A stretch of 44,511 nucleotides of DNA from Pirellulales bacterium (GCA_035656635.1 DASRSD010000066.1:1-44511); one strand, 5' to 3'; counted from the first letter of the stretch, positions 30,977 through 40,609 are shown. The notes: a model not told the origin generated them from the sequence alone. Program-made: numbers and translations.

Positions 30977-31996
30977 ATGGCCGACGCTCCTGAACAAAAC
31001 TTGAAAGCTCCGCTACGGCGGCTCGTTGGCGTGCAAGCGATTGCCACCGGAAGTTACGTGCCAGAGCTGGTGGTGCGGAATGAAGATTTGGCCCAGTATG
31101 GCTGCGATCCGGAGTGGATTTTGCAGCGGACCGGCATCCGCGAACGGCGTCATACACCGCCGGGCATGTGCACCAGCGATTTGGCTGTGGCGGCGGCGCG
31201 CAAAGCGATGGATCGCGCCGGCGTTTCAGCCAGCGACATCGATTTGCTGGTGCTGGGCACGTTTTCGCCCGACTTGCCGATTCCTTCCACTGCCTCCCAA
31301 GTGCAAAACAAACTCAAGCTGCGCTGCCCGGCGTTCGATGTTGCCGCTGCTTGTGCCGGGTTCACGTATGCCTTAGTCACCGGTGCGCAATTTGTCGCCA
31401 CCGGTTGCAGTCGCTTGGCGATGGTGATTGGCGCCGACGCCAATTCCCGCGTCGTCCAACCGCAAGATAAAAAAACCTATCCACTATTTGGCGATGGTTC
31501 CGGCGCGGTGCTGCTGACTCGCGGCGAGGAGAATCAGGGCCTAATTGCCTATGCCATGGGTTCCGATGGCTCCGGCGAAGATTTGCTGTATATGAAGTCG
31601 GGCGGTTCGCGCAGTCCCGCCAGTGTGGAAACCGTGCAGCGCGGCGAGCACTTCATGCGGATGGAAGGCCGCAGCGTGTTCAAATGGGCCGTTAGGGTAA
31701 TTGCGCGCTCGGTGCGCGACGTGTTAGATTTCGCCAAGCTTTCGACCGATGATATTGACCTCGTCGTGCTACATCAGGCGAACGTGCGGATTTTGGATGC
31801 TGCGGCGGAAGAATTAGGCATCGATCGCTGCAAAATGTTCGTCAACTTGGAAAAATACGGCAACACCTCCGCCGGCAGTATTCCGCTCGCGCTGGACGAA
31901 GCGGTTCAACAAGGTCGCGTTCGCCGCGGCAATAATATTTTGATGTGCGGCTTCGGCGCCGGCTTGGTGTGGGGCACCATTCTGTGGCGTTGGTGA
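30977..31996 (+). CDS. fabH: Beta-ketoacyl-ACP synthase III
   Basis: 339 residues. The enzyme condenses acetyl-CoA (or another acyl-CoA) with malonyl-ACP to begin fatty-acid synthesis. The catalytic triad is present: Cys126 in VAAACAGFTYAL, His266 in LHQANVRI and Asn296 in EKYGNTSAGS. WILQRTGIRERR is the usual N-terminal signature and GAGLVWGTILWRW the C-terminal one. It lacks fabD/fabG/acpP neighbours here, so it may be a second KAS III outside the main cluster. The N-terminus is about 13 residues longer than usual. Confidence 0.94.
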   Translation: MADAPEQNLKAPLRRLVGVQAIATGSYVPELVVRNEDLAQYGCDPEWILQRTGIRERRHTPPGMCTSDLAVAAARKAMDRAGVSASDIDLLVLGTFSPDLPIPSTASQVQNKLKLRCPAFDVAAACAGFTYALVTGAQFVATGCSRLAMVIGADANSRVVQPQDKKTYPLFGDGSGAVLLTRGEENQGLIAYAMGSDGSGEDLLYMKSGGSRSPASVETVQRGEHFMRMEGRSVFKWAVRVIARSVRDVLDFAKLSTDDIDLVVLHQANVRILDAAAEELGIDRCKMFVNLEKYGNTSAGSIPLALDEAVQQGRVRRGNNILMCGFGAGLVWGTILWRW

Positions 31997-32073
31997 TGCC
32001 ACAGGACACAACCGCTCCTCTGTCGAGTCGCGGCTAAACATTTTCATTTTTCAATTCGTCTACGTGTTCACCT

Positions 32074-33876
32074 ATGTCGAAAATCAAACAACTTCCGCCG
32101 CGCAGCAAAGTGAAACCGTCCGATTGCTGGAATTTGGGCAGCTTATGCAAATCAGACGGGGCGTGGGAAACGTCGTTCAAAAAATGGGAGCGTGAAATTC
32201 CCGGTTATGAAAAATTCGCCGACCGCTTGGGAGAAAGCGCCAAATCGCTGGCCGAGTGCTTGGAGTTCGACATTCGCCTGGATTGCGAAGGAGAACGCCT
32301 GGGCACCTACGCTTTTTTGAAAACGGCCGAAGATACCGCCAACAGCACCTATCAACGGATGATCGGCCGGTACCGCAATGCGGCCAGCCGGGCTGGTCAG
32401 GCGGCGAGTTTTATTCGTCCGGAAATTATGGCCATCCCCACGGGCACCATGAAAAAGTTTCTGGCCGCCAAGGAATTAGCGCCGCATCGCGTCAGCTTGG
32501 AGCGGCTGCTGCGTTACAAGCCGCACACGCTGACCGCCGGTGAAGAAAAACTGCTGGCCATGCAGGCCGAAATGTCGGAGACGTCCAATAACGTGTTTCG
32601 CCAATTGGCCGATGCCGATTTGAAATTCGGTCTGGTGAAAAATGAAAAAGGTCAGCAGGTGGAGTTGAGCAACGCGACGTTCTCCGTGTTTTTGCATTCG
32701 CCCAAGCGCAATGTCCGCAAGGCGGCATTTCATCAGTACTATGCCCAGTACAAAGGACACGAAAACACGCTGGCGGCCGCCTTGGCCGGCTCAATGGAGC
32801 GCGATGTTTATTATGCCAAGGCCCGTGGCTACAAAAGCGCCTTGGGCGCCGCCCTGTTTCACGACAACATGCCGGCGAGCGTGTACGACAATTTGATCGC
32901 GGCCGTCCACAAGCACTTGCCGGCGTTGTACCGCTACGTCGATTTGCGACGGCGCAAAATGAAACTGCCCGACATCCATCATTACGATACCTATGTGCCG
33001 ATTTTGAACGAACTGGAAAAACACCATACGTGGGACCAAGCGGTGAAAGTGATCCTCGAGTCGCTGGCGCCGCTGGGCAACGATTACTGCGGCGCGCTCA
33101 GTCGTGGCCTGAACAACGGCTGGTGCGACCGCTATCCCAACCAAGGCAAGCAAAGCGGTGGGTTTTCCTCGGGCACATTCACGGGCGATCCGTACATCAT
33201 GATGAACTACCAGCCCGAGGTGCTCGATCACGTGTTTACGCTGACGCATGAAGCGGGCCACTCGATGCACAGTTATTACTCGGCCAAGCACCAGCCGTAT
33301 CAGTATTACAACTACACCATTTTTGTGGCCGAAGTAGCCAGCACGTTCAACGAACAACTGCTGAGCCGCCACCTCAGGGAGAACGCCAAAAGCGATGATG
33401 AAAGGGCATTTCTCATCAATCGAGATATTGACGCCATTCGCGGTACCATTATCCGCCAAACCATGTTCGCTGAGTTCGAGAAAATCACCCATGCCACGGT
33501 CGAAGCCGGCGAGCCACTGACGGTGGAAAAATTCAAAGAGATTTACCGCGGGCTGCTCAAGTTGTACTTCGGCCCCGATTTTGTCATCGACGACGATTTG
33601 ACGCTGGAGTTTTTCCGCATCCCGCATTTTTACCGAGCGTTTTACGTGTACAAATACGCCACCGGTTTGTCGGCGGCGATTGCGCTTTCGCAGCGGGTGG
33701 TGAACGGCGGCCAGCGCGAACTGGATGCCTACCTGGGGTTCCTCAAAGGAGGCTGCTCGGAATTCCCGCTCGATTTGCTCCGCGTTGCCGGCGTGGACAT
33801 GGAAAAACCTGAACCCGTCGAAACAGCCCTCAAGCACTTCGGCAAGCTCGTCGACGAACTGGATGAATTGCTTTAA
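32074..33876 (+). CDS. pepF: Oligoendopeptidase F (M3 family)
   Basis: A 600-residue cytoplasmic zinc peptidase that trims peptides of about 6-20 residues. The zinc motif HEAGH is His392-Glu393-x-x-His396, in TLTHEAGHSMHSYYSAK, with the third ligand Glu420 in FVAEVASTFNE. The helical N-terminal lobe and the ending FPLDLLRVAGVDMEKPEPVE match family members. The stop codon TAA is shared with the left end of repeat C. It is possibly co-transcribed with fabH (77 bases upstream), though no functional link is clear. Confidence 0.95.
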   Translation: MSKIKQLPPRSKVKPSDCWNLGSLCKSDGAWETSFKKWEREIPGYEKFADRLGESAKSLAECLEFDIRLDCEGERLGTYAFLKTAEDTANSTYQRMIGRYRNAASRAGQAASFIRPEIMAIPTGTMKKFLAAKELAPHRVSLERLLRYKPHTLTAGEEKLLAMQAEMSETSNNVFRQLADADLKFGLVKNEKGQQVELSNATFSVFLHSPKRNVRKAAFHQYYAQYKGHENTLAAALAGSMERDVYYAKARGYKSALGAALFHDNMPASVYDNLIAAVHKHLPALYRYVDLRRRKMKLPDIHHYDTYVPILNELEKHHTWDQAVKVILESLAPLGNDYCGALSRGLNNGWCDRYPNQGKQSGGFSSGTFTGDPYIMMNYQPEVLDHVFTLTHEAGHSMHSYYSAKHQPYQYYNYTIFVAEVASTFNEQLLSRHLRENAKSDDERAFLINRDIDAIRGTIIRQTMFAEFEKITHATVEAGEPLTVEKFKEIYRGLLKLYFGPDFVIDDDLTLEFFRIPHFYRAFYVYKYATGLSAAIALSQRVVNGGQRELDAYLGFLKGGCSEFPLDLLRVAGVDMEKPEPVETALKHFGKLVDELDELL

Positions 33877-34021
33877 CCACAGAGGCACGGAGTCACGAAG
33901 AAGATGACGTCAGACTTACGATTTGGGATTCGAGAAATTCGAAAAGCGATTTAGTGGTTGAAAATCATAAATCCTAAATTCAAAACGCTGGCCGCCCTGT
34001 GCCTCTGAGTCTCTGTGGTGA
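33873..34021. repeat. Interspersed palindromic element, copy C
   Basis: The left end ttaaccacagaggcacggag starts inside the pepF stop codon. The right end ctgtgcctctgagtctctgt (33997-34016) then ggtga closes it in inverted orientation. The interior (acgatttgggattcga; aaatcataaatcctaaattc) also partly self-pairs. It belongs to the same class as copies A and B by its ends, not by its core, and lies between convergent genes. Confidence 0.75.
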
Positions 34022-34031
34022 AATCTGCGAT

Positions 34032-35081
34032 TCACAATGGCGTGATCCACACGAGCGGCTTACCGGCGTCATCGAGGCGAACTTCGGCTTTCAGTCCGGC
34101 CTGGAACAACACGCGATCTAAAATACGGCGGAAGTATGTTTTCCCGGCGGTCACTTTGACCGGTTTTTTCAAATCGATTCGCTTGCGCACCAAGCCGTTG
34201 TAATCGAACAAAAACGGAACGGCCAGTTTGGCTTGAATGGCATCGATCGCCGCGCCTGCCGAAAGCGAGCCGTCGGTTTCGACCGGCGTGAATTCGAACA
34301 GCTTGGGCACGACTTTCGATTCGTCGCGCTCCTCCGGCGGCCAACCAATGGGCCACATTTCGCCACTGGCTGTGGCTGTGGTCAATTTCAACTCCAGCCC
34401 ATTGCGACCATTTCGGGGCAGCAGCGCACCACCGGCTGGCCGAGTCAGGGCCGCCAAAGCCGTGCCCAAGGAAAGACCCTGCAGTTCGTCGCGCACGGCA
34501 TCATCGGCGGCCAGCGCCTTTTGAATCGGCAGATCGATGGTCAACGGCAGCGCCGACGCGGTTTGCAAGCGCTCGATTACTTTCTCCGGCCGCAACCCTT
34601 TGGTGGAAAAACCAATGGGGACGGCTAGCGCCTGTTTCACGTCGTCGAATTGCTTGGCCGACAGACCAAAGGCCGTGGATTGCCCGCCAGGCTTGCCGCC
34701 GCCGGCTGCCACTTGATCGAGCCATTGTTTGAGCTTGGCGGTGTCGGAAAGCGTAAATTGCCCACCGGGAGTGATTAATGCGCCATGGCTGTTTAATTGG
34801 GCCGTGACTTCATACACCGCCGTGTCGCCGGTTCCTTGCGTGGCGATTCCCATTTGGTCGCCATTTTCCAGTGCCCGAAAGCGTACGCTGCCCAAGCCCA
34901 AATCGCCGAGTACCTTCGTCCACTTTTGCGCCATCGTGTTGCCGGCCAATCCCGGCTCGAAAATCACTTCCATTTCAACATGTGGCTTGGCCAGGGCCAG
35001 CAGTGAGTCGCTACACGATAACAAACCGATCGCGGCGAAGAACCATGGAATGAACTTTCGATGCATGGGCTGCTTACTCAC
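34032..35081 (-). CDS. Putative lipoprotein with STN-like C-terminus
   Basis: 349 residues, or 344 if the start is ATG 35066 (MHRKFIPW). The hydrophobic start ends in GLLSC, a fair lipobox, so membrane anchoring is likely. There are two repeated-looking halves: PLTIDLPIQKAL..LSLGTALAALTR and AAIDAIQAKLAVPFLFDYNGL. The final part, DLKKPVKVTAGKTYFRRILDRVLFQAGL..VWITPL, is like the short STN/secretin N-terminal fold (bab-bab). No enzyme motif. Similar proteins of unknown role are common in planctomycetes. It is convergent with pepF across repeat C. Confidence 0.6.
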   Translation of the reverse strand: MSKQPMHRKFIPWFFAAIGLLSCSDSLLALAKPHVEMEVIFEPGLAGNTMAQKWTKVLGDLGLGSVRFRALENGDQMGIATQGTGDTAVYEVTAQLNSHGALITPGGQFTLSDTAKLKQWLDQVAAGGGKPGGQSTAFGLSAKQFDDVKQALAVPIGFSTKGLRPEKVIERLQTASALPLTIDLPIQKALAADDAVRDELQGLSLGTALAALTRPAGGALLPRNGRNGLELKLTTATASGEMWPIGWPPEERDESKVVPKLFEFTPVETDGSLSAGAAIDAIQAKLAVPFLFDYNGLVRKRIDLKKPVKVTAGKTYFRRILDRVLFQAGLKAEVRLDDAGKPLVWITPL

Positions 35082-35252
35082 AAATCTTGTGCGTATTTCA
35101 AGCCACTTAAGCGGTCCGCGGGGCAGGTTCCAATTGCCGCTGCTGCTGGCCTCGAAGCGCGCGGGCGAAACCCTCGTAGAATTGTATCAAACGGTGGCGG
35201 ACGTCCAAGTAAGATGGACGACCAATTTAGCAATCCAGGTGCGTGGCTACCT

Positions 35253-36095
35253 TTAGCAGGCCTGCTTGCAGCTTCGCCGCCGGGCAGCCAAGCCCAAGCC
35301 GACGCCACTTAGGCTCAGCAATAGTAGCGAAGCTGGCTCCGGTACCGCGATATACGTGACATCGACGTTAGAGTAGGTCGCTGCTCCGCCGCTGCTCGTG
35401 TTTTCCAAGAAGCCAATCGCATTGTAGGACAAAGTTGAAGCGGTGCTGTCTGTGGTGTTGCCAGAAAGCGAAATGAGGCTTCCCGTGTCAGCAAACGAAT
35501 AAGCCACATTGACGCTGGTGGCACTTGCCATCGTCAGCGTTAGATTGAAGTTGTAGGTGGCAGCTGCGTTCAGCGATGCCGAGCCATTCGTCAAAATGGT
35601 GGTGGCGCCGGTCCCGCTAAACCAACCTCCCGTATTCGGGTTGGTGCGCCGGACAAGAATGGTATTTCCATTGTTGTTCACCAAATTTGCAATTTCTGCT
35701 CCGTAGCCGAGCCAACCCGTGATGGTGGCCCCACTCCATAAACCGCTAGCTAAGGTGCCAGTGGCATTGCCATTGGAATTCACTAACCAAAAACGAAACG
35801 AATCGTTGCCATTAATGCCGGCGGCCATTTGCACTTGACCGCTGAGAACAATCTCGTCTCCCACGTTTGTCAAAGTCAGCGTACTAGGCAACAAAGCGCG
35901 CGGAGTTAAGTTCCCCGTGGGAGTTGTAGTATTAAAAGTTCCAGCGCCAAGCGTGCCCGTGGTATCGTTCACGGTGCCGTTATTGTTGCCTGTCTCTGCA
36001 CCCCAGCCACTAATCAACGTGGCTTGTGCCGATGCTGTGAAAGACACGACAGCAGCCGATAGAATGGCTAGCGAAAGAATTTTTGGCAGCTTCAT
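35253..36095 (-). CDS. PEP-CTERM sorted extracellular protein
   Basis: 280 residues with an N-terminal signal (ILSLAILSAAVVSFTASAQA) and a textbook C-terminal sorting tag: VPEPAS, then LLLLSLSGVGLGLA, then the basic end ARRRS. Between them is an Asn/Gly/Thr/Ser-rich beta domain (GNDSFRFWLVNSNGN; TYNFNLTLTMASATSVNVAYSF) of the type seen in surface or matrix proteins. The exosortase that cuts such tags is not in this window. The gene is visibly AT-richer than its neighbours and uses many AAC/ACT codons. Confidence 0.9.
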   Translation of the reverse strand: MKLPKILSLAILSAAVVSFTASAQATLISGWGAETGNNNGTVNDTTGTLGAGTFNTTTPTGNLTPRALLPSTLTLTNVGDEIVLSGQVQMAAGINGNDSFRFWLVNSNGNATGTLASGLWSGATITGWLGYGAEIANLVNNNGNTILVRRTNPNTGGWFSGTGATTILTNGSASLNAAATYNFNLTLTMASATSVNVAYSFADTGSLISLSGNTTDSTASTLSYNAIGFLENTSSGGAATYSNVDVTYIAVPEPASLLLLSLSGVGLGLAARRRSCKQAC

Positions 36096-36512
36096 AAGCG
36101 AATCCCCGATCGGAAAGGCGGTGCAAATCTAGGCGCATAAAAATTGCCTCTCTTCTCCAGTCCGCTCTGTTGCCCTTTGTCTAACCTCTTGCTCATAAAT
36201 CTAGTTGAGTGTTACTACCGCGTCAACGATTTGAACAGAATCGTTTACGTTTTTTCCAAACTGCTTTCGGCCCGAGCGGCCATTTACGCACGTCGGTTGA
36301 GAAAAACGGGATCGCTGCACCTCTTAATCTTTTTCCATAATTGGGATGCAATATTGCCCCCTATTGCTCTGCACGAACATACGGCACAATAAGGGTTTGC
36401 GCCAATAATTAGTCGTTACCCTACCCTCGAGATTGGGCTTTTGCGCACGATTTGGCGGCGTGGTTCACAATTCGCAGCCGCCGACGTACCGCTTTAACGG
36501 AAGGAGCACTGC
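36096..36512. other. Gene-free, AT-richer stretch with a hairpin plus T-run
   Basis: AACGATT (36225-36231) and AATCGTT (36239-36245) form a 7-bp stem, followed by tacgtttttt (36246-36255). This looks like a weak rho-independent terminator on the plus strand, though no plus-strand gene ends here; a small RNA or antisense transcript is possible. The strong AAGGAG just before 36513 serves the next gene. No other feature seen. Confidence 0.4.
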
Positions 36513-37511
36513 ATGGCTCGTCCTGTGACGTTGTTTACCGGCCAATGGGCCGATCTGCCTTTGGAAACCATGACTCGCAAAGCGGGCGAGTTTGGCTACG
36601 ACGGGCTGGAGCTGGCCTGCTGGGGAGATCATTTCGAAGTCGACAAGGCCGTGTCCGATTCCGGCTACTGCAAAAGGAAGCGCGAGCTGCTGGAAAAGAA
36701 CGATTTACAACTGTTCGCTATTAGTTCGCACTTGGTGGGCCAGGCCGTGTGCGACAACATCGACGCGCGGCACAAAGCCATCCTGCCGCCGCACGTGTGG
36801 GGGGACGGAAATCCGGAAGCGGTGAACCGCCGGGCTGCCGACGAATTGAAAAATACCGCCAAGGCTGCGCAAAAATTGGGTGTGAGTGTGGTGAACGGTT
36901 TCACGGGCTCGTCGATTTGGCATTTGCTGTATTCGTTTCCGCCCACGCCGTCGGCGATGATCGACGATGGCTTCCAGCAATTTGCACAGCGCTGGAATCC
37001 CATTCTGGATGTATTTGCCGAGTGCGGCGTGCGATTTGCGCTGGAAGTGCATCCCACGGAAATTGCTTTCGATATTTACACTGCCCAGCGCGCGCTGCAA
37101 GCCATTGGCAAGCGCGAGGAGTTTGGCTTCAACTTCGATCCCAGCCATTTGCTGTGGCAAGGAATTGATCCGGTGGAATTTATTCGGGCGTTTCCCGATC
37201 GGATTTATCACGTGCATGTGAAAGACGCCATCACGCTGCTCGACGGCCGCACAGGAATTCTTGGAAGCCACTTGAACTTTGGCGATCCGCGGCGCGGCTG
37301 GGAATTCCGCTCGCCGGGACGAGGCGCCGTGAACTTTGAAGAAATTATTCGCGCGCTCAATCAGGCCGGTTACAACGGACCACTTTCGGTTGAATGGGAA
37401 GACAGTGGCATGGATCGCGAACACGGCGCGCGCGAGGCCTGCGAATTTGTGAAAAAGCTTGATTTCACACCCAGCAAGCTGCAATTCGACGCGGCGTTTG
37501 AAAAGAAGTAA
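36513..37511 (+). CDS. Sugar phosphate isomerase/epimerase-like TIM barrel
   Basis: 332 residues. A good AAGGAG lies about 7 bases before ATG 36513. The AP-endonuclease-2/xylose-isomerase-like barrel has metal-site strands [13 protein letters not shown] (Glu), [13 protein letters not shown] (Asp, His), IYHVHVKDA (His) and [13 protein letters not shown] (Glu). N-terminal [14 protein letters not shown] is typical. The enzyme probably isomerises or epimerises a sugar or inositol derivative; planctomycete genomes hold many such genes, often near Gfo/Idh/MocA genes. It stands alone here. Confidence 0.88.
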   Translation: MARPVTLFTGQWADLPLETMTRKAGEFGYDGLELACWGDHFEVDKAVSDSGYCKRKRELLEKNDLQLFAISSHLVGQAVCDNIDARHKAILPPHVWGDGNPEAVNRRAADELKNTAKAAQKLGVSVVNGFTGSSIWHLLYSFPPTPSAMIDDGFQQFAQRWNPILDVFAECGVRFALEVHPTEIAFDIYTAQRALQAIGKREEFGFNFDPSHLLWQGIDPVEFIRAFPDRIYHVHVKDAITLLDGRTGILGSHLNFGDPRRGWEFRSPGRGAVNFEEIIRALNQAGYNGPLSVEWEDSGMDREHGAREACEFVKKLDFTPSKLQFDAAFEKK

Positions 37512-37602
37512 GCAAATCTTTCGCGGATTAATGCACTTCGCCCGAGTGTTTCCCCGTTGGGCTAACTTTTGTCGTGCTTCAAGGGCAGAGTAAACTAGAA
37601 GT

Positions 37603-39210
37603 ATGGAACAGATTCGTGCGATTCCTTCGGGCTGCCGATGCGGCGTGGCCGTTGTCGGTTTGCTGCTGGCGTTGTTTGCAGCGTTGAACTTAGCCGCTGC
37701 AGAGCCGACCGGCGACAAACTTTCTGCAGCCCGCGAGCAAATTTACACGGCGTATTCGGCGCAGCTCCGTGTTTTAGCCAATCAATGTGATGCACAAGGG
37801 TTGCCGAAGCAGGCGGAATTCACACGGCAATGGCTGCCCGAGCGCGATTCCACAATGCTCTACGTCTTCACGCTGCCGGCCAGTAGCGCAGCGCCGGCTT
37901 CGCTAGTGCAATCGTCGCTTGCCCAAAAGTGGTGGCAAAAGTTCATGGAAGCGCGCGCGGCCGAGGCGGAAAAACTGTTCTCGCTGGCACAAGCGGCTAT
38001 GACGGCAAAGCAATATGCCCTGGCCTTTGAATTGGCACGCGAAACCGTGCGCGAAAATCCCGATCACGCAGCCGCCCGGCATGTGCTGGGCGATCGCAAA
38101 GCAGGCGACGGTTGGGTTTCGCCCGAGGCAGCCCGGCGGTTGGAAGCCGGCCAGGTGTGGAGCGAGCAGTTTGGTTGGTTGCCGGCCGAGCGGTTAAAGC
38201 AGTACCAAAGCGGCGAACGGTTTTATCGAGGCGAGTGGATCAGCGCGGCCGATGACGCCCGCTTCCACAGCAACATTCGCAACGGTTGGACCATCGAAAG
38301 CGATCATTACTCGGTCGTCACCAACAATAGCTTAGAAAGCGGCGCACAGTTGGCTGCCCATTTGGAAGTGCTGTATCAAGTGTGGCGGCAAGCGTTCGTC
38401 GGATATTACGCTACGCCGGCGCAAGTGGAACACTGGTTTGCAGCGGCAATACAACCTCCCGCGGCGTCGCCGACGGCAGCGCATCCCACGGATGAACCAC
38501 AACCGACCGCTTCGCCTACATCTTCCGGCGGCGAATATTTCATTTCGCCTACGACGGAAGGCGTGGGCTCCCACAAATTGCACCAGGTACTTTATTTCCA
38601 CGACCGGCAGCAGTACATCGAAGCGCTGCATCCATCGCAGCCGCAAATTCAGTTGTCCATTGGCTTCTACTCCGACAACTCCAGGACCGCGTACTTTTTT
38701 GCCAGCGACGATCCGTACCCCGGCACGTTGTATCACGAAGCCACGCATCAATTGTTCCGCGAAACTCCGCCCGCCACGGTCGATCCCGGAAGAAAAAACA
38801 ATTTTTGGATAGTCGAGAGCATTGCGGTGTACATGGAATCGTTCGCCGAGCATCGGCTGTTGGAAGGCGAATCGTATGGATCATACATCACCGTCGGCGG
38901 CAAAGATGCCGGTCGGGCTTCCTTGGCACATGTGCATGTAGTCGACGACGGTTTTTACGTGCCTCTGCGAGAACTGGCCTCGCTGAGCATGCTCGATTTT
39001 CAGCACCAGCCCCAAATCAAGTCGATTTACAGCCAAATTGCCGGACAGGCGTTGTTTTTCATGCATGCCGACGGGGCGCGGTATCGCCCGGCCCTGATGA
39101 ACTATTTGCTGGCCGTGTACACCGGACGTGCTAGTCCCGATACGCTGGAACGATTGACCGGCCAGAAGTTCGAACAGCTCGATCAGCAATATCGCCAGTT
39201 CATGCAGTGA
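37603..39210 (+). CDS. Secreted DUF1570-like zinc metallopeptidase
   Basis: 535 residues with a signal peptide (VAVVGLLLALFAALNLAAA). A helical N-terminal half with one TPR-like unit (AKQYALAFELARETVRENPDHAAARHVLGD) comes first. Then there is a Pro/Thr/Ser-rich insert (PPAASPTAAHPTDEPQPTAS, about 285-310) and a gluzincin-like domain: His378-Glu-x-x-His382 in YHEATHQLF and a later Glu405 in WIVESIAVYMES. The pattern matches DUF1570 proteins, thought to be peptidases. Nothing suggests the substrate. It is convergent with the FAD monooxygenase, 22 bases apart. Confidence 0.72.
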   Translation: MEQIRAIPSGCRCGVAVVGLLLALFAALNLAAAEPTGDKLSAAREQIYTAYSAQLRVLANQCDAQGLPKQAEFTRQWLPERDSTMLYVFTLPASSAAPASLVQSSLAQKWWQKFMEARAAEAEKLFSLAQAAMTAKQYALAFELARETVRENPDHAAARHVLGDRKAGDGWVSPEAARRLEAGQVWSEQFGWLPAERLKQYQSGERFYRGEWISAADDARFHSNIRNGWTIESDHYSVVTNNSLESGAQLAAHLEVLYQVWRQAFVGYYATPAQVEHWFAAAIQPPAASPTAAHPTDEPQPTASPTSSGGEYFISPTTEGVGSHKLHQVLYFHDRQQYIEALHPSQPQIQLSIGFYSDNSRTAYFFASDDPYPGTLYHEATHQLFRETPPATVDPGRKNNFWIVESIAVYMESFAEHRLLEGESYGSYITVGGKDAGRASLAHVHVVDDGFYVPLRELASLSMLDFQHQPQIKSIYSQIAGQALFFMHADGARYRPALMNYLLAVYTGRASPDTLERLTGQKFEQLDQQYRQFMQ

Positions 39211-39232
39211 ATTTCGAGATCGACTGATAGCG

Positions 39233-40474
39233 TTACGCAAATGCATCGGGCGTGTGAACGTGCTCCGGCCGTACGCCCAGGCCAACTAACCGAGCGGGAA
39301 TGCGGCGCAAACGAGGCCAACGCCGCAGCCAGCGCACAATCCGCGGCGGCTTAAGCGCTTGCTGAGCGGATAGCGCCCGGCTCATCACCCGATCTTGCAC
39401 AAACACTTGTGCCCGTTGCGTGACCCAGGTGGGAAACTCGCGCCGCCGTTGCACACGGTGCAAATCGATGTTCTTCAGGGCTTTTTCGCGCAGCGGTTGG
39501 GCCAGCAAATTGGCCGCAGCCACGGCATCTTGTATGGCCATGTTGATGCCCACGCCGCCAATGGGCGACATGGCATGGGCGGCATCGCCAATGCACAGCA
39601 AGCCCGGCCGGTACCAACGTTCCAGGCGGTCAACTTTCACGGTCAGCAGCCGAATGTCGTCCCAACTGCGCAGCTCGTTCACGCGCTCCCCCAGGAACGG
39701 CGAAATTTCCAAAATCTGTTGGCGAAACGCTTCCAAGCCGCGCTGGCGGATTTCGTCGTAGCCACCTTTGGGAATCACATACGCGCATTGCCAATACTGG
39801 TCGCGGTACAGCATCACAAAAATTTGCCCGTTGTTGAAGCGACCGAGCGGAACAAACGGATCATCTGCGTGGCGGGAAATGCGCATCCACAGCACGTCAA
39901 TGGCCGAACCGTATTCGCGCACCGTTAGGCCGGCTCGTTGGCGGATGATCGAATGCCGCCCATCGCAGCCGACGGTTAGGCCAGCCCGCACTTCCAGCGA
40001 TCCAGCCGGCGTTTGAGCGCGGATGCCGACGACCCGGTCGTCAGCTTCGATCAGTTCTTTGGCGTCCGCCTGCATTCGTAAATGAAACGTGGGGAAGCCG
40101 CGCGCATGCTCCGCTAAAAAATTCAAGAAATCCCATTGCGGCATCAGGGCGATAAACTTACACTGCGTCGGCAGGAAGCGGAAATCGGCAACGATGGTTT
40201 CAAATTTACCGACGAAGCCGTGCAGTTCTTGCACTTCCTGATGCGGTCGCTGGAGAAAGTCGTCGAGCAAGCCCAGTTCGTAAATCACCTCCAACGTGGA
40301 CGGATGCACCGTGTCACCGCGGAAATCGCGCAGAAAATCGGCGTGCTTTTCCAGCACCATCACGTCGACGCCAGCCCGAGCCAACAAATAACCCAGCATC
40401 ATTCCGGCCGGGCCGCCACCGACAATGCAGCAACCGGTTTCGACATGTTCCGTCGCAGCATCGGCAGCAATCAT
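39233..40474 (-). CDS. FAD-dependent monooxygenase, class A (PHBH fold)
   Basis: 413 residues. FAD motifs: GCCIVGGGPAGMMLGYLLARAG (GxGxxG near 19-24), the DG motif VGCDGRHSIIRQRAG and GDAAHAMSPIGGVGINMAIQDA (near 297-318). The region LRDFRGDTVHPSTLEVIYELG follows the flavin strand as in aromatic hydroxylases and geranylgeranyl-reductase relatives. It could hydroxylate an aromatic or quinone substrate. The C-terminal helix is very rich in Arg (RWLRRWPRLRRIPAR) and may touch membrane. No signal peptide. No clear partner gene nearby. Confidence 0.88.
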   Translation of the reverse strand: MIAADAATEHVETGCCIVGGGPAGMMLGYLLARAGVDVMVLEKHADFLRDFRGDTVHPSTLEVIYELGLLDDFLQRPHQEVQELHGFVGKFETIVADFRFLPTQCKFIALMPQWDFLNFLAEHARGFPTFHLRMQADAKELIEADDRVVGIRAQTPAGSLEVRAGLTVGCDGRHSIIRQRAGLTVREYGSAIDVLWMRISRHADDPFVPLGRFNNGQIFVMLYRDQYWQCAYVIPKGGYDEIRQRGLEAFRQQILEISPFLGERVNELRSWDDIRLLTVKVDRLERWYRPGLLCIGDAAHAMSPIGGVGINMAIQDAVAAANLLAQPLREKALKNIDLHRVQRRREFPTWVTQRAQVFVQDRVMSRALSAQQALKPPRIVRWLRRWPRLRRIPARLVGLGVRPEHVHTPDAFA

Positions 40475-40609
40475 AGCAGCATCCTTTCTATCAGAAGCCT
40501 ATACCGCGACGGCCGGTGTGGCGACGGGCAAAGCTCCGAATTTCCGTGGCCGAATTTTAACCGGCGTGCGCCTCCATGAACCACCTTCTGCGAAAGCGAT
40601 GCAAACCCA

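Noticed and set aside
32791-33888. Long minus-strand open frame (365 codons) opposite pepF
   Set aside because: It mirrors a strong, fully explained plus-strand gene; high-GC codon use leaves the opposite strand open, and the translation shows no family motifs.
36705-37718. Minus-strand open frame (337 codons) opposite the isomerase gene and overlapping the next gene start
   Set aside because: It has no signal, motif or ribosome site and runs across two real genes.
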